Shown here one piece after another: positions 58,474 to 64,000 of a stretch of DNA of 64,000 nt. Each line of letters begins with the position of its first letter. Within the stretch, counting starts at the first letter, position 1. The position numbers and the translations under genes are program-made. Location: contig CP142456.1 of the NCBI GenBank assembly GCA_038049695.1, forward strand, positions 72,687,922-72,751,921. Reading direction: 5' to 3'. This DNA comes from Cinnamomum chago (lineage: Eukaryota > Streptophyta > Magnoliopsida > Laurales > Lauraceae). The notes below the pieces were generated by a model. It saw only the letters and a program-made list of their open reading frames with translations, made no database searches and was not told the origin of the DNA.

Positions 58474-61286
58474 CTAGCTTGGATTGAAGCACAAGTTATT
58501 TTTTCTCATGAGCTCTATACTTTGGGCAATGGTTGACCCAACAGTCCCAACAAACCCCAGTGAAGCACAGTTGCATATAGCTTCCTCAATGTACAAAAGA
58601 ACATAAGGCAAAACAACAGATCTGCAAGACTTCTTACTCTTTCCATCCAGAACCCTTGGAAGAAATCCAGACCTCAGGCCATGTTCAGCAGCCATGACTT
58701 TCTGAGCAGTTCGAACCACCAACTCATCTCCTTCTTGAAGATAATGCAGTTTGTAAGCATTAGAATCCCTTGCCAATTCACCCAAATAGGTTTCACTCCA
58801 ATTAGATGAGGGAAGATCTGTCATGATGAAAATGTCAATGGGATCATTTTCCTTTCTATTATCGACTTCCTGCAACGACTGTATTTTTTGTTTTAATGCT
58901 AAAAAAGTATCTTTCCAGTGGTTCTTAAACTGGCCATCTAGCAATCTAAGTTGCGAACAAAGGAAAGGAACTTTTATCCTGCTTACTGCAAACTCCTTTC
59001 CCGCATCCATTATTTCAGGGACAAATGGGAGGAATTCAATTTTCTGTAGCAGAGACTGTATCTGAGGGTCTCTTGGAGCTTCATAGATATCAATATAAAG
59101 TTCAGAACCCTTGTAAGGTGCTGTGAAAAGGCTTCCAAAAGCCAGAACAGTGGCCGTTTCAGCTCTGGATCCACGTCCAAACGCTTTGTATACATCTCTG
59201 CGTCTCCTAACATAGGAAAGTTTCTTCTTTCTCTTTAACTGTTCGTCAGGCTGGAAGGAATCCAAAAGCTCCTCATTGTTTTGTTGGTATGTCCAAACTG
59301 TGGTCCTACAATCTTCTTCTACAGCATATGTACACTGACCAATGTTACTTGTTGGGCCCGAAAGGAAGGACCCACATTGTTTAAAGTCCCCGGACATTGA
59401 ACCAAGCTCTGAAATTGCACAACATAGACTTCCAAAGCAAGCAAGATCCATGTTTAAGCCACACCACAAGGATGCAAGGACCCTAAAGTCTATTGTTCTA
59501 ACCAAAGAAGAAGATAGCACAGAAGAAAGGTCTACAATGTCAGCCATTGAGACATAACTGCAAAAGGGAATGAGGATGAAAAAGCTCATGAGTTTTTGAA
59601 GGAAAGAAAAATGCCTCACTTCATAAACAAACAAATTGAACTCTTATCTAAGAAAAAAAAAAACTTGTGAATCTAATTTCTTTCTTTAAAATAGAATTAA
59701 ACAATAGTGAGGGAAAAAACCAAAAATAAAAAAAAGGCACCGGAAAAGTAAATGCAGTGTTCGATTACAGGACACGATAATGCAACCATGAATGTTATCA
59801 AAGGAGGAAAGAGATGAAAACTAAAAATTAAGAGAAACACATAACAACATACACATCAAGACTTCTTCATTCCTCATGAGGAAACAATTACCGAACAGGA
59901 TATCTTTGGGGCCGGCATGTCCATTCTAAAGCAAGAAACAGCCAGGCTTGTAGGGCCAACCTGAGATGCCAGTCATGGTCAGAGGGGGATTCATATGCTT
60001 TGCATGACCCATCTCTCTGTAGAAAATGCGAACCATCGAATCATGGGAAGAACAATTGGGAGAGGTTCAAAGATAATCGGTTTCTAGTCATTAGATAAAG
60101 TTGGATGAATGCCAAAATTGCATGATTGATTAAAGCTTTACAAAATTCAGATGATTGCCAATTTTAGAAGATTACTAATTTACAGGGTAGTGAGTGTGAA
60201 GGGTTTGGATTGATCAAAGGGCGGTGAAGTAGACTCCAAACTTAAATGGTGCTCATTCCTAAAAACTTCACTTCCCAAACATCAAATAAGTTTTCCACTT
60301 CTTACCATTACCAAAACAAAAAACATAACATAACAATGTGAAAATAAATCTTAGAGAAATTCGAGCAGGATGCATCTTAGTTAATGATACACTGCTCATT
60401 CTTTTTTTCATGTTCTTTTTTCCTTTCTACACTTTAGTGTCTGTGTATAATTATAAGGTGAGACTGCATTCTTGTAAATCGATGTCTTCTCAAGCCTTGA
60501 AACATTCATTCACATACAATTTGCCTTTATTTTTATTTTTTTCAAAACAGTGCATGCAGAAATCTAATTCCAACTTCAATGAACCAAATCACTTGGTCCT
60601 AGCTATTATCAAAACAATGTTAATTCATGCTGGAAAAGGTGGATATACAGAGTCCCATCCAATCAAAGCAAATACCTAACCGCCCATTCTATCAAAACAC
60701 ACATACAGATCCACCCAAATGCAGATACAACAACTAAAAACCAACAACCAAACCAAACCACGGTACCCCAAATCAAATCAAGCCTTAAAAACAGAAACCC
60801 ATCTAAAAATCTGATAAATTGATCAAGAATTACTAACCGACGGGTCTGAACAAGCTGAATTATGTGATCCCAGACAGAAACCCGGAGCTCAGTCGGACTC
60901 GAAACCCTGAATTTGGGGCAGCTGCCCAAAGCAACCGAGTGATGATCAAGAACAGGAGGAATAATGAGCGTACGATTCAAGATGGATGCGATCACAATGG
61001 CGTTCTTGAGCTCGGAAAGCTGGTTGCTGAATCCGCTGTGTGGAGCGTACCAGAGGAACCTTTCGCCTTTTGGGATGAGGTTTTGGGTATCTCTGTTTCT
61101 GCTGCATTGGGGAGATTTCATTTCAAGTTCTTGCTTCTGGGGTTGGAGTGATTTGGGGGTTTTTGTGTAGAAGAGAAAGAAGAAGAAGAAGAAGAAGAAG
61201 CAGATAGAGAAGAGAAGGAGGAGGAGAAAGGGAAATCTGGGGGTTCTCTTTTTCCATCTGTTTCTTTCAGAATTGAAGAGATTCAT
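58474..61286 (-). CDS. OFUT30: O-fucosyltransferase family protein (SUB1/OFUT30-like)
   Basis: Two exons: 61286-60838 and 59557-58474, joined in phase 2 (CGTCG|GTTAGT ... TTTTGCAG|TTATGTC) to give 510 residues. The start codon in GAGAGATGAATCTC follows a CT-rich leader; the longer upstream frame is leader sequence. The product has a short basic N-terminus (NSERNRWKKRTPRF), one signal-anchor segment (LLLLLFSICFFFFFFFFLFY, about 20-40), and a lumenal domain with RFLWYAPHSGFSNQLSELKN, AIVIASILNRTLIIPP, VYKAFGRGSRAETATVLAFG, a C-terminal DIFIMTDLP and GFVGTVGSTIAQSIELMRK. The last two motifs are typical of plant O-fucosyltransferase-like (PF10250) proteins in the Golgi. Overall it matches Arabidopsis At4g08810 (SUB1, listed as O-fucosyltransferase 30), linked to light signalling. 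The acceptor substrate is unknown. Confidence 0.9.
59558..60837 (-). other. Intron of the O-fucosyltransferase gene
   Basis: A 1280-bp AT-rich intron between the two exons of the O-fucosyltransferase gene. No TE or coding remnant recognised. Confidence 0.85.
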
Positions 61287-64000
61287 CTCTCTCTCCCTTT
61301 CTCTCTTCGTTGCAATCAATGAATGGGTTCGAATGCAGAGAGAGGAGAAGAAGAAGACGACGACGACGACGAAGAAATGAGAGAAGGCGCGAGTCGGATG
61401 ACTCGGATATGTTCTGAGTCGGAATCGTTTCTGTCGCGCGATCGAGAGGGGGGAGAAAAGAGGCAGGAGTCGGTTTTGTTGTGATTTGGAGTACACGAGT
61501 GCGTAGATCTCAGCCGTCAATCTAACACTGCCACACGTGTGTGGCATGAGGTGCTTACATTGATGAAATAAGCAGTTAAAACTGTCCACTGAGTCCATAC
61601 AGCGAATGTACTTAATGGAGGGATAGGATGCAATGAGATTATTAGGTGGGCCCCGCTCTACGCCATGAATTTTTCCAGAATGTGTTGTATTTTTTTATTT
61701 TTTTTTTGCTTTCTTTTTAATAAAATGTTTAGTTACCGTTAAAAAATAAAATTTAATGATTGGATGAATCTCTATTTAGAGAGAAATTTGGGACAGAGTC
61801 TGGATCCTCCGAGTCTCTAACCCAGGGGATTACTAAGCTGAAAGAGTGGATATCCAATGGGGCCCATAATAACTGAAAATGTGGGATGCACAAAATCAAC
61901 GGCCTCAGACTCTTATCATGTATGGGATGACTTCACATTTTATTTCAATAGGAGTTATTCCCATCATAAGATGGACAGTATGATGCAAAAGGTGATATAA
62001 AATTTGGGGACAATCAATATAAAGTGTGAGTATTGGTTTTGAGCGGCTCAGATTTTGAATCGATGGACCCACTGTTGAGTTTCACTCTTCAACTCAGAAA
62101 CTCCCTGGGAGACGCAAGCAACACTTGAAAAGTGCATCTCAATAAGCCTCAATAATTTCCAAGTAGTCCGTAATCCATGCTCACTGCATGACTTGTCTGT
62201 ACAACAAGAGAATTTCATACTATGTGAATTTATATAAGTCCTTCCAATCAAGGAAAATCAATTCTTGTTTCCTTTACCCTATAAAATTAGGTCACGCAAA
62301 ACAATGAAATGGTAGGGAGAATAGAAAATCACTAACAACTTTCTTTTGAGTAGCCAAAATTCTCTCATTGTACGAATGTACTAATAAGAAGTCAGCTTCA
62401 GAGCGATTTCTTGTTTACATTGCCATTTACTCGTAATTTTCAATCGAAAAGGGTTATGGTTTGTTTGCTATTCTTCCGTTTGCAATGTTTGTGACCCTCT
62501 TAATCTGTTGTGCACAATTTCATACTTGTTTTAATACTCATCCCACCCTCTTGACCTCCTCCATCTAACCACTTTTCTTTCAAGATGATACCTAAAATTG
62601 ATTATGGAAGCCTTCCAACCTCTGCTCTTATTTCATGCTGCTTGGAATGGCCATACACCATCCCCTCCATATACAATGGAATGCTCAAAAATGTCCAGAT
62701 GAATGCATTGGCATTTGGTTTTGGGAAATTTATATCCAAATGATCCCAATCAAAATGGCTGCAAAAACATTCATAGATAGATCAGTTTGGAGTTGGACCA
62801 TTCAGGGAGAAATCCAATACACCCATTATGCTTGGCTGCCAAATATTGTAAATTTGTAATGACTAATGACCCAAATAGTCACTGACACTGGCTCGGTGCC
62901 AACGCAATAATAGACTTTATACAAAATCACAGATGAAGTTAGCTGAGACTCAAGGAAAATGGAGAAGAGATGAAGGCAGCTAAGACTCAAGGAAGGTGGA
63001 GCAGAGGAGTCGAAGAGTTTGTGGAGACACTGCAAGCAAGAGGAATGACACAACGATGTGTAGGCGCAGCACTTCAACAGGATATAGCCATAGACCACTC
63101 TAGATTTCTAGATGTAAATGAATTGGAATAAGGCCTTTTGGATTCAAATGTGGCTTCCATTAGCATGTTTCCAACAACAATCATAATTCACATACCCCTC
63201 TGCCATCCATGCCTGTAGGCTAAGGGATCAATAATAAAGAATGTGTTTGATAAAAATACTTATGGAGTGATATGAAGTGAAACAAATATTAAAGAGAATA
63301 AAATATTAGGGAGTCTAATCACTGTACAATGAAATTTTATTTTTAGTTGCTTGATAAGGAATATTTTTTTACTTTTTACATAAAAAGGAGAAAGATTTTT
63401 TTCTTCTAGCGGCATGAGAACGTTAGTTTTTTATTTTATTTTAAATGAAGGAAGATATTTTAAATTTTATACTTATTTTATCTAGTGAAAGGAGGTTTTA
63501 CTTCATTCCACCTTACTAGTAAAGTGGCCAAACAAACCAAGACCCGAACCAGATTAAAACATAGAGCCAAAGAAAGCTACATTGATGTCAGCTAGTGGTT
63601 TAACTGCAAATCTTAAGAATTGTAGGACTGATGACATTATGCTCTCTACTTTGGGCATCCTGATGCTTTTGGTGTATCCCATATCACAGTCAGTTTAAAG
63701 AATTAATTGGCAGAAAAATGGTCCTCTTTCGGACCTGTTTGTTTCTCATGGAATAAAATAAAATTAGAGTGAAATAAAATTTAATGGTTATATTTTTTTA
63801 CTCAAAAATATATTAGCAAAAATTGAAAACGACAGATAAGGATAGCTTATTAAAATCATTAGATTTTATTTCACTCTAGTTTTATTCTATATAAGATAAG
63901 GATAGCTTGTGTTTAGGGTAGCTGCATAAATTAGAAACAGAGTTGGAACAATGTTTCTAATTTCTCTGCACTATACAAAAGTAACACTGGGAAATCTCTC
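61287..64000. other. Promoter side of the O-fucosyltransferase gene and gene-free end
   Basis: 61287-61500 is the CT/GA-rich leader and promoter region of the O-fucosyltransferase gene on the minus strand. Beyond that the sequence is AT-rich, with no gene that I can support. A small fold-back structure lies at 63754-63892. Confidence 0.55.
63754..63892. repeat. Fold-back (MITE-like) structure
   Basis: Arms of about 40 bp (ggaataaaataaaattagag and the inverse ctctagttttattctat) enclose a loop of about 55 bp. The string agataaggatagctt occurs both in the loop (63834) and just outside the right arm (63895). No clear target duplication. Confidence 0.6.

Overview
The window looks like nuclear DNA from a flowering plant. 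It has intron-containing plant gene families (type I DnaJ co-chaperone, P-class PPR protein, plant O-fucosyltransferase), long TE-filled introns, many GA/CT microsatellites, and at least six TE classes (LINE, LTR, hAT, PIF/Harbinger, CACTA, Mutator-like). The large introns with old LINEs would fit a magnoliid-like genome, but that is a weak inference.

Layout. 1-10044 (-): a type I DnaJ gene, exons 1-5 complete and exon 6 running off the left edge. Intron 1 holds a dead LINE with a hAT element inside it; intron 5 holds a second LINE 3' end. 10608-17447: two PIF/Harbinger elements with TTA and TAA target duplications. A 1358-bp hAT (14382-15739) sits inside the larger one and carries a copy of the last exon of a type I DnaJ gene, on the opposite strand to the resident gene. 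20711-25875: two solo LTRs of one family in opposite orientation, 223 bp apart. 27196-27944 (-): a broken LRR-type receptor-kinase fragment. About 28163-32771: a CACTA-like element with fragments of a GH9 endoglucanase and a SANT/MYB protein. 32890-33600: degenerate Copia gag.

35279-37378 (-): an intact intronless PPR gene resembling EMB1025. 38961-47343: an 8.4-kb Mutator-like element with about 1.25-kb terminal inverted repeats and a 9-bp duplication, carrying a FAR1-type domain, the last exon of a UPL-type HECT ubiquitin ligase and a ~187-bp satellite. This element sits inside an inverted copy of a ~1.45-kb local repeat that has three more copies from 47.6 to 52.9 kb. 53163-54526 (+): a probable two-exon gene of unknown function. 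55996-56815: a ~165-bp tandem array. 58474-61286 (-): a two-exon O-fucosyltransferase family gene. The last 2.7 kb shows no gene.

The main theme is gene-fragment capture. Three elements of different superfamilies (hAT, CACTA, Mutator-like) carry pieces of host genes, two of them terminal exons with the preceding splice acceptor. The four host genes do not form an obvious pathway.
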